A stretch of DNA of 56,601 nt, taken from Clostridium saudiense (lineage in GTDB: Bacteria > Bacillota > Clostridia > Clostridiales > Clostridiaceae). The stretch spans positions 1 through 56,601 of the forward strand of contig NZ_CBYM010000023.1 in assembly GCF_000577815.1 (NCBI RefSeq), written 5' to 3'. A program made the position numbers and the translations under genes. The notes below the pieces were generated by a model. That model was not told the DNA's origin and made no database searches. It worked only from the letters and a program-made list of their open reading frames with translations. Every line of letters starts with the position of its first letter. Position 1 is the stretch's first letter. Positions 1 through 8,830 of this stretch are shown piece by piece.

Positions 1-31
1 GCTTAACAGATTCGTTATTATATTTAAATTA

Positions 32-2182
32 TTATTTATCTAAAACATATCCATATGCTCTTATTTTTCCATCTTCTTTTTCAAGATAAACACCTTGAAT
101 TTCTGGCGCAAATCCTGGGAATCTATTAATTCCTTCCTCTAAAATTGAAAAATATTTTTGAGCAACATTATTCCATCTTTCACCTGGAACTACACAAAAT
201 ACTCCTGGTGGATAAGGAAGAGCTCCTTCTAATGCTATTTCTCCAACTATATCACTTAATGGAACTAACTTAGCATTATTTCTTTTTAGTTCAATACTGG
301 CTTCATTTGGATTTATTACATATTCTGGCAAATAATCTTTTCTAAATAATAATTTTTGATAAGTTTTTGCATCATTTTTCTTATAAAAATCATGCATTTC
401 TTGACATAATCTTCTTATTGTATATCCTTTATAACGTTCTTCATATTTAGCATAAAGTTTTGGTAAAACTTCATTTAATGGAGCATCTTCTTTTATAAGA
501 TTTTCAAATCTTACTAAATGATCCACAAGACCTTTCATTTTTGAAGTACTTTCTGCTGGTGTTAATAAAAATAATATTGAATTTAAATCATTTTTTTCAG
601 GTACAACTCTATGATCTCTTAAATAATTAGCAAGTATTGTTGCTGGAATTCCAAACTCTTCATACTCACCAGTTTCTACATCTATTCCCGGAGTTGTTAA
701 CATAAACTTATTAGGGTCTACAAAATATTGATTTTCTCCATATCCTTCAAAAGAATGCCACTTTTCTCCCGGATAGAATTTAAAGAATTCTATATTATTC
801 GCTATTTCTTCTGTAGGATAATCTTGCCATGGCTTTCCATTAACCACAGGAGGTATAAATGGTTTTAATAATTCACATCTTTCTAATACATCTTTTCTTG
901 CTTCAACTCCAACCTTTATACAATCTGCCCAAAGTTTCTTTCCTGCCTCTCCATCTTGCATTCTTGCATTAACATCTAATGCTGCAAATAGTGGATAAAA
1001 TGGACTTGTTGATGCATATAGCATATAAGCATTATTAAATCTTTTATGATCTACATAACGTTTTTGTCCTCTAAGATGACTATCCTTTTTGTGAATTTGA
1101 GATGTTTGTGAAAACCCTGCTTGTTGCTTATGAATAGATTGAGTAACTAATATTCCTGGATCATCAGGCTTTAACTCTAATAATAATGGTGAACACTCTC
1201 TCATCATTGGTATAAATTGCTCATATCCAACCCAAGCAGAATCAAATAATATATAATCGCAAAGATGCCCTATTTTATCAACAACTTGTCTTGCATTATA
1301 TATAGTTCCATCATAAGTTCCAAGTTGTATAACAGCTAATCTAAATGGTCTTTTTTCCTTAGCTTTTTCACTATCTACTTTAGCTGCTTCTTCTCTTAAG
1401 TATTTTTCATCAAAACAGTGAGCATCTATTCCTCCTATAAATCCAAAAGGATTACGTGAAGTTTCTAAATATACTGGCTTTCCAGCATTTGAAACTAATG
1501 CTGAATTATATATAGACTTATGATTATTTCTATCAAATAAAACTAAATCTCCTGGAGAAACTATTGCATTTATTACTACTGAATTAGAAGTACTTGTTCC
1601 ATTCATTACGAAATAAGTCTTGTCTGCATTATATACTTTAGCAGCATAAGTTTGAGCTGACATAGCTGGACCTTCATGTATTAATAAATCTCCTAAGTCA
1701 ACATCCGCATTACATATATCTGATTTAAATATATTTTCGCCAAAGAATTCATACATAGCTCTTCCAGCTGGATGCTTCATGAAATATTGACCACCTTGAT
1801 GCCCTGGACATGCAAACTGTAAATTTCCTCTTCTTGAATATTCACTTAAAACATCAAAAAATGGTGGCAATATCTCTTCTTCATATTTATCTGCAACCTT
1901 ATTTAACTCTTTACTAAATTCTTCCTCATTCAATTCATTGATCTGTATTATTTTATGTACTTTATTTTTAATTTCATTATCAAATTCATCTGTTTCTGCT
2001 AATACAAATATTTCTATTCCAAATCTTGTATCATATATATCATTTATACTTTCTATATCACTTTCATTTACTACAGCAGCTGCTACATCAGTATAATCAG
2101 TTGTACCAACTTCTATGGTCTCCCTATCTGTAAAAAAGTAATTTCTAGTTCTTTCGGTACAAGCAATCTTTAATGATTTCAT
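32..2182 (-). CDS. speC: Ornithine decarboxylase, SpeC/SpeF type (PLP-dependent)
   Basis: Predicted to decarboxylate ornithine to putrescine in the cytosol. At 716 residues it has the full length of the large fold-type I Orn/Lys/Arg decarboxylases and resembles E. coli SpeC/SpeF along its whole length as I recall that sequence. The N-terminal wing domain (about 1-105) carries GTTDYTDVAAAVV. The PLP domain starts near CPGHQGG (about 124), contains VMNGTSTSN and FDRNNHKS, and has the Schiff-base lysine in SIHKQQAGFSQTSQIHKK. The C-terminal domain ends with GALPYPPGVFCVVPGE. A G-rich ribosome binding site precedes the ATG. It is monocistronic here, separated from the operon upstream by a terminator at 2371-2404. 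No antiporter gene is visible next to it. The choice between speC and speF cannot be made from sequence alone; lysine as substrate is less likely. Confidence 0.93.
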   Translation of the reverse strand: MKSLKIACTERTRNYFFTDRETIEVGTTDYTDVAAAVVNESDIESINDIYDTRFGIEIFVLAETDEFDNEIKNKVHKIIQINELNEEEFSKELNKVADKYEEEILPPFFDVLSEYSRRGNLQFACPGHQGGQYFMKHPAGRAMYEFFGENIFKSDICNADVDLGDLLIHEGPAMSAQTYAAKVYNADKTYFVMNGTSTSNSVVINAIVSPGDLVLFDRNNHKSIYNSALVSNAGKPVYLETSRNPFGFIGGIDAHCFDEKYLREEAAKVDSEKAKEKRPFRLAVIQLGTYDGTIYNARQVVDKIGHLCDYILFDSAWVGYEQFIPMMRECSPLLLELKPDDPGILVTQSIHKQQAGFSQTSQIHKKDSHLRGQKRYVDHKRFNNAYMLYASTSPFYPLFAALDVNARMQDGEAGKKLWADCIKVGVEARKDVLERCELLKPFIPPVVNGKPWQDYPTEEIANNIEFFKFYPGEKWHSFEGYGENQYFVDPNKFMLTTPGIDVETGEYEEFGIPATILANYLRDHRVVPEKNDLNSILFLLTPAESTSKMKGLVDHLVRFENLIKEDAPLNEVLPKLYAKYEERYKGYTIRRLCQEMHDFYKKNDAKTYQKLLFRKDYLPEYVINPNEASIELKRNNAKLVPLSDIVGEIALEGALPYPPGVFCVVPGERWNNVAQKYFSILEEGINRFPGFAPEIQGVYLEKEDGKIRAYGYVLDK

Positions 2183-2370
2183 GCCTATTCCCCCAATCTT
2201 TTTAGTTTATATATTTATAATTTACCTAATTAGTAAAATATATTATAAATATAGTTTATTAATTATCATCATAATTATATAGTTAGCATTTTTCAAAGTA
2301 AATGATATAAACTCAATATATAAAAAATAATTTTAATTTTGGTCAAATATTTATAATCATTTACATTATT

Positions 2371-2404
2371 TTATAAAAATAGCTAGATGATTAATCACCT
2401 AGCT
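2371..2404 (-). terminator. Rho-independent terminator of the acyl-ligase operon
   Basis: The stem AGCTAG-tga-ttaa-tca-CTAGCT (2381-2404), with one mismatch, lies 12 bases after the stop of the acyl ligase. On the minus strand it is followed by ATTTTTAT. It should separate the biosynthetic operon from the ornithine decarboxylase gene. Confidence 0.8.
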
Positions 2405-2416
2405 TACTTCTACTTA

Positions 2417-3943
2417 TTATTTTTTCACATATTGTCTTTTAATTTTTTGAGACGTTGTCTTTTCAAACTCATCTTTTCTTATATATACTTTATTAATTCT
2501 TTTATAGCTTGGTAATTCCCTATTATATTTATCAACAATATTTTGAATTTCCTCTTGAACATTTTTTACTTTCTTTTTGTCTAAATAATCATAATCTGGA
2601 AATACCTCTGCTTTAATTACATCTTTCTCTTCACTAACTACAATTTCTTTAAGCATTCTATTCTCTAAAAGTCCATTTTCTAATTCTTCTGGCGATACAT
2701 TTTCACCATTAGCTAAAATTATAAGATTTTTTCTTCTTCCAGTTATATAAAGATAATTATCTTCATCTATATAACCTAAATCCCCTGTTTTAAGATATCC
2801 ATTAACTAATGTTTCTTTTGTCTCTTCAGGCATTTTATAATATCCCATCATGACACTTGAACCTTTTACGTATATTTCTTCATCTACAACTATAGCTTCA
2901 CAATTTGCTACAAGTTGCCCTACAGATTCTTTTTTTACTTTTCCAGGTAGATTAGTACTTATTACAGGAGAACATTCAGTCATACCATAGCCTTGTATTA
3001 CATCTATTCCAAACGCCTTAAAGCCATCAATATACTTTGGATTCAAATATGCACCACCGCTATAAATAGTTTTTAGTTTTCCTCCTAAAGCAGCCCCTGC
3101 AATAAGCTTTTTAGGTAACATCACACTAGCATCCATAAGTTTGTTATACAATCCTTCTATTACCATAGGCACAAGGCACATTACTTCTGGTTTAAATAAA
3201 CTTAAATTTTTAGAAAATCTTATCATAGAATCATTTATACATATACAAAGTCCACAATATATGCCCTTTAATATATCCATAGTAAAACAAAAAACATGAT
3301 TGATAGGTAATACTGTCATTGATACGGTTCCTGGTTTAAGTTGCATATCACAAACTGTTGCATTATCAGAAAGATTTCTATGATTAAGCATTACCCCCTT
3401 ACTTTTTCCTGTAGTACCTGATGTAAATAATATTGTACAAAGTTTTTCATTATCAATATCCATTGAAAATGGACCCCTATTATCCTCCATTATTTCATTC
3501 AATGATAAAGCAAATTCATTATTAAGACTTTCTGTCATTGAAATTATATGTTTTATTTTGTGGCATTTTTCCTTAACTGCTTTAGCTACATCTATTCTAT
3601 TATTATCATATATTAAAACTTCTGAGTCAGACCTTTCTATAAGTTCACACACATCACTTACTGGTAATTTATCATCTATGGGAACAATCACCCCACCAGA
3701 ATTCACAACCCCAAAGTAACTTATAATCCATTCATAAGATGTAGAACCTATTATTGCCACATGTTTTCCTAACATGTTTAAAGACTTTAATGCATTACTT
3801 ACAGTTTCACTATCCTCTTTTAAATCCCTATAACTTCTAGTTTCAATCTCTTTTTTACTAATTTTATATTTAAATGCTACACTATCACCATAATTACTTG
3901 CTGCATAATTAATTATATCTTTCATATTTTTAATATCGTTCAT
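2417..3943 (-). CDS. AMP-forming acyl-CoA synthetase / stand-alone adenylation enzyme
   Basis: ANL-superfamily enzyme that activates a carboxylic acid as acyl-AMP and passes it to a thiol (CoA or a carrier protein). The P-loop-like motif TSGTTGKSKG is at about 174-183, YGMTECSP near 320, KTGDLGYID near 385, and the C-terminal catalytic lysine lies in TTSQKIKRQ. There is no fused carrier or condensation domain (508 residues). The ATG at 3943 is preferred to the TTG one codon upstream because GGGGGG sits six bases before it. It overlaps the phosphopantetheinyl transferase gene by 14 bases and is the last gene of the six-gene operon. The most likely partner is the acyl carrier protein at 4480-4725. 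Substrate unknown: fatty acid or amino acid are both possible. Confidence 0.88.
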   Translation of the reverse strand: MNDIKNMKDIINYAASNYGDSVAFKYKISKKEIETRSYRDLKEDSETVSNALKSLNMLGKHVAIIGSTSYEWIISYFGVVNSGGVIVPIDDKLPVSDVCELIERSDSEVLIYDNNRIDVAKAVKEKCHKIKHIISMTESLNNEFALSLNEIMEDNRGPFSMDIDNEKLCTILFTSGTTGKSKGVMLNHRNLSDNATVCDMQLKPGTVSMTVLPINHVFCFTMDILKGIYCGLCICINDSMIRFSKNLSLFKPEVMCLVPMVIEGLYNKLMDASVMLPKKLIAGAALGGKLKTIYSGGAYLNPKYIDGFKAFGIDVIQGYGMTECSPVISTNLPGKVKKESVGQLVANCEAIVVDEEIYVKGSSVMMGYYKMPEETKETLVNGYLKTGDLGYIDEDNYLYITGRRKNLIILANGENVSPEELENGLLENRMLKEIVVSEEKDVIKAEVFPDYDYLDKKKVKNVQEEIQNIVDKYNRELPSYKRINKVYIRKDEFEKTTSQKIKRQYVKK

Positions 3944-4493
3944 CAATATCCCCCCAAGCTATAGATATTATATATTCTTTATCCCTTATACTTACCTTTT
4001 CTTGTTTAAACCTAAATCCATTTAAGTTGCAATCAATATCATCTTTAATATCAAATTCAATATTTTTAATACCATAAGATAATCCATGACCTATATTTTT
4101 TAACAATGCTTCCTTCAAAGTCCATATTCTAAAAAAATATTCATTTCTATCCATGTTTAAAGAACTTAATTGAATTTTTTCTTTTTGTGTTAATGCTTTA
4201 TTTACTATAAATTTATTAGCTTCCTTAATATCCTCAATATCGATACCTACATTTCTTTCACTTATAATACAAACAACAATATTATCACAATAACTGATAC
4301 TAAAAAAAGGAGAACCTTTTTTTAAACATGGCTTTCCATTTAAACCAATCATATACTTCAGGTCCTCTTTCTTTAAACGAAACTCTTTTATTAAATTTTC
4401 TTCTAATAAATTAAATGCAGCTTTATGAAGTTCTTTGTTTTTTTGTACCTTTGAAAGATTTTTATCTAAATTAACTACTTTATGCAAATACAT
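3930..4493 (-). CDS. 4'-phosphopantetheinyl transferase (Sfp/AcpT superfamily)
   Basis: Transfers phosphopantetheine from CoA to a carrier-protein serine. The two Mg-binding signatures of the superfamily are visible: VGIDIEDI (82-89) and WTLKEALLKNIGHGLS (124-139). At 187 residues it is short against Sfp-type enzymes (about 220-240), mostly at the N terminus. The start lies inside the end of the acyl carrier protein gene (14-base overlap), pointing to translational coupling and suggesting that this carrier is its dedicated substrate. It is separate from the AcpS expected for fatty-acid synthesis. Confidence 0.88.
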   Translation of the reverse strand: MYLHKVVNLDKNLSKVQKNKELHKAAFNLLEENLIKEFRLKKEDLKYMIGLNGKPCLKKGSPFFSISYCDNIVVCIISERNVGIDIEDIKEANKFIVNKALTQKEKIQLSSLNMDRNEYFFRIWTLKEALLKNIGHGLSYGIKNIEFDIKDDIDCNLNGFRFKQEKVSIRDKEYIISIAWGDIDERY

Positions 4494-4725
4494 TTTCTTC
4501 TTTAAAATTACTTATATAATCTAGTAAATCTGCTATTGAAATAAGTTTAACTATTTCTCTTTCATCTAGCTCTACATCAAATTCCTCTTCTATTTCTCCT
4601 ATAACACTCATAAATTCATAAGAATTTAATCCTAAATCTTCAGCTAATCTTGTTTCTAACTTAATTTCATTACTATCCATATCTATATAATCACTTAATA
4701 TATCTTTAACTTTATTAAATATCAT
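4480..4725 (-). CDS. Acyl/peptidyl carrier protein
   Basis: Small acidic carrier protein of 81 residues. The phosphopantetheine attachment serine is S35 in EDLGLNSYEF, where Asn replaces the usual Asp of the DSL motif. The flanking helices have the normal four-helix carrier pattern (VKDILSDYI, EFMSVIGEIEEEFDVEL). The ATG at 4725 follows GGAGG by five bases; the longer GTG-initiated form would begin inside that site. It sits between the condensation-domain gene and the transferase gene in a tightly packed operon, so it is probably a pathway-specific carrier rather than the primary fatty-acid AcpP. Confidence 0.9.
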   Translation of the reverse strand: MIFNKVKDILSDYIDMDSNEIKLETRLAEDLGLNSYEFMSVIGEIEEEFDVELDEREIVKLISIADLLDYISNFKEENVFA

Positions 4726-4739
4726 AATAACCTCCACAC

Positions 4740-6158
4740 TTATACACTTTCAATTATTTCCCCAATACTCTTATAAGGATTTTTAATTCCTTCAAATAAA
4801 ATCTTACATATATAATAATACATATACTCTAATTTTTCTGGCGTAACTCTTCCGGTTTTATATTCAAAACTAAAGTTCAATCCATTATCATTTGATCTAT
4901 GCATTACTGTTAAATATAGAGTATGTGCACAAGCTCCATTCGAATACCAATTGGTTTTATAATCAATACCACTAAAATCTATAGTTTGGCCAGTTCTTTG
5001 TTTTACGTCTTTCATAGTTAAAGGCTGATAAGTTAAACTAAGTGGCTCATAAGTTTGACCTGGTTCATTATTATAAAAGCTTGTTCTATAATTTAAGTAC
5101 TCAACAGGATTATAATTAGCATGTCTAAACAGGTTGTTTTGAGCTTCTCGTATTTTTTCTATGCCTTCCATAAATGTTTCTTCTTTATTAACAATTGTTC
5201 TACATGGGAAACAATGCACTCTTGTTCCACCACTTTTCTTTTCTGATATTGTAGCTCTTCTTGCTACTGTACTCATTATTGAAACATCATCTTGATAGTT
5301 AAATTTCTGAAGATAAGTTCTAAGACCCATCATTAATAAACAAACCATCGGTACTTTATTATTTTCACAAAACTCTATTAATCTATGTGATGGCTCTGCT
5401 TCTAAACTAAATACTGTAATATTAGCATCTACATTATCACTTACATTAGTAACATTTCTTACACTATCATCACCACGTTTATGTCTTTCTTCTAATAATC
5501 TTTCTATTCCATTAATATCATTGTAAATCGGTTCTGACATTTCAATTAACTTTTCAAAAAACACTCTATCTCTTTCCTTAAATTTAGAACCTGCCTCATA
5601 TTCTAAATCTTTTTCTAGCTGATTTATATATGAAGCCATATTTTGGGGATATTCTACACCTTCATATCTCTTATGGCAATAAATTTCAATTATATCCTTC
5701 ATAAAAACTATTAAGCTTTGAGCATCCATAGTCATATGATCTACTAATAAATATATTCCCTTATAATTATCCGGAGTAATAATCATTACTATCCTATTTA
5801 ATGGCTTATCTTCTCTATCAAATGGAGTTTCTGTCCACTCTCTCATTTTAGCCTCAGCATCTTCCATTCTCCATGATGAAAAATCAAAAAATTCAATATC
5901 TCGTTCTTCCTTGTCTGCTACATATTGAAATACATTTCCTTCTGAATCAGTAACAAACCTAAGCCTCATAGATTCACATCTTGAATAGGCTTCATATATA
6001 GATTCCTTTAAAATATCAAAGTTAATATCTTCTTTTATAGTTAAGCTTGTACCTATATTCAATACTTGCTTTTTAGGACAATATCTCAATGTAAAAAAGT
6101 GTAGCTTTTGTGCATATGTTAATGGATATAATTTTTTCTCTGTCATTTCGTTAATCAT
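4740..6158 (-). CDS. Stand-alone condensation-domain protein (NRPS C-domain fold)
   Basis: 472 residues forming one condensation-type acyltransferase domain and nothing else. The catalytic HHxxxDG motif is degenerate: VDHMTMDAQS (139-148) keeps the general-base His141 and Asp145, while the first His is Asp and the Gly is Ala. The N terminus (YPLTYAQKLHFF) and the central PFDREDKPLNRIVMI match the usual C1/C2 regions. C domains join a carrier-bound acyl group to an amine or hydroxyl acceptor. The gene overlaps the hydrolase upstream by eight bases and ends 14 bases before the carrier start. With one carrier and one adenylating enzyme beside it, the acceptor is more likely a free small molecule than a second carrier-bound residue. 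Confidence 0.82.
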   Translation of the reverse strand: MINEMTEKKLYPLTYAQKLHFFTLRYCPKKQVLNIGTSLTIKEDINFDILKESIYEAYSRCESMRLRFVTDSEGNVFQYVADKEERDIEFFDFSSWRMEDAEAKMREWTETPFDREDKPLNRIVMIITPDNYKGIYLLVDHMTMDAQSLIVFMKDIIEIYCHKRYEGVEYPQNMASYINQLEKDLEYEAGSKFKERDRVFFEKLIEMSEPIYNDINGIERLLEERHKRGDDSVRNVTNVSDNVDANITVFSLEAEPSHRLIEFCENNKVPMVCLLMMGLRTYLQKFNYQDDVSIMSTVARRATISEKKSGGTRVHCFPCRTIVNKEETFMEGIEKIREAQNNLFRHANYNPVEYLNYRTSFYNNEPGQTYEPLSLTYQPLTMKDVKQRTGQTIDFSGIDYKTNWYSNGACAHTLYLTVMHRSNDNGLNFSFEYKTGRVTPEKLEYMYYYICKILFEGIKNPYKSIGEIIESV

Positions 6159-7116
6159 TAATAATCACTTCCTTATTTGATAAGTATCTTTCTATAAAAT
6201 CTTTAACTTTTTTTTCATAATTTATTGTGTCCTTATAGTAAGATTCAGCATGTCCTGCATCTTTAACTATAAGTAATGCCTTTGGCGAAGCACAATTTTT
6301 ATATATTTCTTTACTCATACTACATGGAACAAAGGTATCATTATCACCATGTATAAATAGTATTGGAACCTTTGCTTTCTTTACTTCTTCAGCTGAATTA
6401 CATTCATTTAATCCATATCCAGCAATACTTTTACTAATACTATTTGCTATATTAATTATTGGATACGGTGGTATATGGTACATGTCCTTTAAAACATCAA
6501 CAAATACTTCCCAAGCTGAAGTAAATGCGCAATCAGATATAATGCCCTTTACATTGTTAGGAAGTTCAAGTCCACTTGCCATTAATACCGTAGCTCCTCC
6601 CATTGAAATACCATGTAATAGTATTTCACAGTCATCACCAAATCTTTCTATAATATAACTTATCCAACATAATAAATCATATCTATCCAAACATCCAAAA
6701 CCAATATACTTTCCTTCACTTCTTCCATGAGCTCTAGCATCTATCATTAAAATATTAAAATTCATATCTAAATAAAATTTTGATATAGCAGCATGGTCAC
6801 TTATTCCTGCATTACTTGAATATCCATGTAAACAAATAACTATTTTTTTTGAATCGTTTTTAGGAAATAATATACCATGTAATTTTAAGCCATCATTTGA
6901 CTTTACATAAACGTCTTTATGTTCTTGATTAATAAGCCAATCTTTCCTCTTTTTAATTTCAGGAATATACTTAACCCAATTAGTTCCTGACATCTTTTTT
7001 GTTCTTTCAACATCAGCCCTTCCCCTTACTAAAGTTCTTTTTAGTAAGTATGAGGCTATTGCAACTTCTCCTACTGTAAAACATACTACTCCACCAATTA
7101 ATAATTTCCTTATCAA
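6151..7116 (-). CDS. Membrane-anchored alpha/beta hydrolase
   Basis: Serine hydrolase with the nucleophile in LLHGISMGG (Ser at about 171), an acid in FIHGDNDTFVP and the His in DAGHAES; the oxyanion region is ICLHGYSSN. The N terminus (IRKLLIGGVVCFTVGEVAIASYL) is a single hydrophobic anchor, so the catalytic part is probably tethered to the membrane. The longest frame begins at TTG 7149, but the only good ribosome binding site (GAGAGG) precedes the TTG at 7116. It resembles YqkD/Bem46-like hydrolases. In the operon it could release or edit a carrier-bound product or hydrolyse an exported conjugate; the role is inferred from position only. Confidence 0.8.
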   Translation of the reverse strand: MIRKLLIGGVVCFTVGEVAIASYLLKRTLVRGRADVERTKKMSGTNWVKYIPEIKKRKDWLINQEHKDVYVKSNDGLKLHGILFPKNDSKKIVICLHGYSSNAGISDHAAISKFYLDMNFNILMIDARAHGRSEGKYIGFGCLDRYDLLCWISYIIERFGDDCEILLHGISMGGATVLMASGLELPNNVKGIISDCAFTSAWEVFVDVLKDMYHIPPYPIINIANSISKSIAGYGLNECNSAEEVKKAKVPILFIHGDNDTFVPCSMSKEIYKNCASPKALLIVKDAGHAESYYKDTINYEKKVKDFIERYLSNKEVIIND

Positions 7117-7161
7117 ATTACACCTCTCAATTAGTGAAATTTTGGCCAAAATTTACTTATA

Positions 7162-7563
7162 TTATTTTTTATTAAACTCAAATAAATCTTTATCATCCAA
7201 TATATCTGCTACTGCAGAATCATATTGCTTTAGTTTTCGTATTGCCATTTCTAAATTATTTATTGTATTTTCGATTTTCTTTTTTATATATTCTGTATAC
7301 CTACACATTAAATCTCTGCGCTCATCTATAGTTTTATCACCTTGTAGATATAATTGAATATATTCTTTTATATTTGAAATAGGCATATCAATATCTCTAA
7401 GATTCATAAGCAGTCTTATCCATTCTAAATCTTCTTCTGTATATTTTCTTACACCATTTTCATCTTTTTTTACAAATGGTGTTAATCCTTCTTTGTCATA
7501 ATATCTAAGAGTATATATTGAAATATTAAGTTTTTTTGATGCATCTTTAATCAAATATTCCAT
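7162..7563 (-). CDS. MerR-family transcriptional regulator, first gene of the operon
   Basis: 133 residues: winged helix-turn-helix (about 1-70) with MEYLIKDASKKLNISIYTL, RYYDKEGL and the RKYTEEDLEWI segment, then an antiparallel coiled-coil dimerisation helix and a short acidic tail. No metal-binding cysteine set is present in the C terminus, so a small-molecule ligand is more likely than a metal. GGAGGG precedes the ATG by five bases. It is on the same strand, about 45 bases before the hydrolase start, and its own promoter has the features expected for MerR control. Confidence 0.9.
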   Translation of the reverse strand: MEYLIKDASKKLNISIYTLRYYDKEGLTPFVKKDENGVRKYTEEDLEWIRLLMNLRDIDMPISNIKEYIQLYLQGDKTIDERRDLMCRYTEYIKKKIENTINNLEMAIRKLKQYDSAVADILDDKDLFEFNKK

Positions 7564-7583
7564 TTTATCCCTCCTATTAGTTC

Positions 7584-7614
7584 ATTATAAGTGGTAGAGT
7601 GTACTCTATGTCAA
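7584..7614 (-). promoter_or_regulatory. MerR-type promoter with operator dyad in a 19-bp spacer
   Basis: On the minus strand TTGACA (7609-7614) and TATAAT (7584-7589) are both perfect consensus boxes but 19 bp apart, the overlong spacing typical of promoters activated by MerR-family DNA untwisting. The spacer holds the perfect dyad TAGAGT-ac-ACTCTA (7595-7608). The promoter is 20 bases from the regulator's start codon and should drive the whole operon. Confidence 0.85.
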
Positions 7615-7735
7615 ATAATATATTCTTTCCTTAATCATCAAATTAATGATTTTTTCGATAAATTTCCTAGGAAATATCCATAATACTTTAATACTTTTTG
7701 TCATCTAAACCTTTACTTTGATTATCAAATATTTT

Positions 7736-7776
7736 CAATAAAAAAGAGAAAATAATTTTATTAACTATTTTCTCTT
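7736..7776 (-). terminator. Terminator after the PilZ-domain gene
   Basis: The 11-bp perfect inverted repeat AAGAGAAAATA / TATTTTCTCTT (7744-7754 and 7766-7776) lies downstream of the PilZ gene stop and is followed on the minus strand by a T-run. Confidence 0.8.
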
Positions 7777-7802
7777 CTATGCTAATATGTAATTTTATTT
7801 TC

Positions 7803-8480
7803 TTATTTATCTTTTTTAGACTCTGGAAGATTATCTGCTACATACTTATGAATCTGATTTATATGTCTATTATTTAATCCTATAAATTTAATATTATAAA
7901 GATATGTATCATTTTTATAACTAATTCTTTTTTTTAATATCTTAGCTTTTGATGAGTATGATTGTCCTTCTATTTTGAATAACACCCGTATATCCTTACT
8001 TTTTATATTTTCATCGGTCTCAATCAACATCCCACCTGAACTAATATCAATAGTATTAGCACTATATTTTGCACTTTCTGCTGGTAATATAGTATATTTT
8101 AAATCTAATATTAAAGGTAATCTATTACTTTTTCTTCGTTGTTTTTCTTGTATTTGTGAATTTATTTCTCCCCTATAATATACTATTTGTCCTCGTACTA
8201 TTTTATTTGTGATTAATAATTCTGTTGTATATAGTGACTCTGATGATATAAATTCTATCCTAATTATAGTATCTTCTTTAAATCTAACTATTTGATATTC
8301 ATCTGTTGGACATCTAAAAATTACTTCTCTCTCATCAAAGCTTTCAACATATGTTGTGTATTGCCTCCCATTATATCTTACTCTTAATGATAAATTTAAA
8401 TCATTTTTTAATTGCTGTTCATATTTTTTAATCGACTTATCAATATTTTTAATCGAATTCTTATTAAATAAGCTTAACAT
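7803..8480 (-). CDS. PilZ-domain c-di-GMP-binding protein, YcgR-like
   Basis: Two-domain protein of 225 residues. The N-terminal half (about 15-110) is the beta-rich YcgR-type domain; the C-terminal half is PilZ, with the c-di-GMP-binding RRKSNR and DISSGGM motifs. Such proteins relay cyclic-di-GMP to motility or envelope targets. The ATG at 8480 (MLSLFNKN) is chosen because AGGGGG lies just before it; the 13-codon longer form would begin upstream of that site. It is a single gene with its own terminator, unrelated in strand context to the divergent HxlR gene. The output target is not visible from the neighbours. Confidence 0.87.
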   Translation of the reverse strand: MLSLFNKNSIKNIDKSIKKYEQQLKNDLNLSLRVRYNGRQYTTYVESFDEREVIFRCPTDEYQIVRFKEDTIIRIEFISSESLYTTELLITNKIVRGQIVYYRGEINSQIQEKQRRKSNRLPLILDLKYTILPAESAKYSANTIDISSGGMLIETDENIKSKDIRVLFKIEGQSYSSKAKILKKRISYKNDTYLYNIKFIGLNNRHINQIHKYVADNLPESKKDK

Positions 8481-8830
8481 AATTCCCCCTACCTCTTTTA
8501 TTCTAATATAATTACCCATTTTACCTTTAAATTATAATTTATTCCATTTTTATTATATATTATCATTAAATATACAATCAAATAATTTATTTATAATATA
8601 TCTATGTAGTAGTACATTCAAATTCAAGGAAATAAATGTTAATAGCTTATTAATATATCAATTAGCAAAATTGTGAATATTAAAGTCCTAAAAATGCAAT
8701 ACTCATTATGTTATTTTATTATTTCTTGTGGATTATTGAATCCATACTTAATATATTATAAAATTAAATTAATAAATTATGGTATATAAATATCTATACA
8801 TCCTTTTATATACTTTTAGGAGGCTTTATT
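8481..8830. other. Divergent intergenic region, PilZ gene / HxlR gene
   Basis: About 350 bases, very AT-rich, holding the back-to-back promoters of the two flanking genes. The only structure noticed is a short GGATT-attg-AATCC hairpin near 8731. No riboswitch signature or open frame of note was recognised. Confidence 0.5.

Noticed and set aside
7142..7357. Plus-strand open frame over the MerR gene
   Set aside because: It is the complement of a well-supported MerR gene, has no ribosome binding site and no recognisable domain.
8481..8830. Cyclic-di-GMP riboswitch before the PilZ or HxlR gene
   Set aside because: No conserved riboswitch core sequence or matching stems could be found on either strand.
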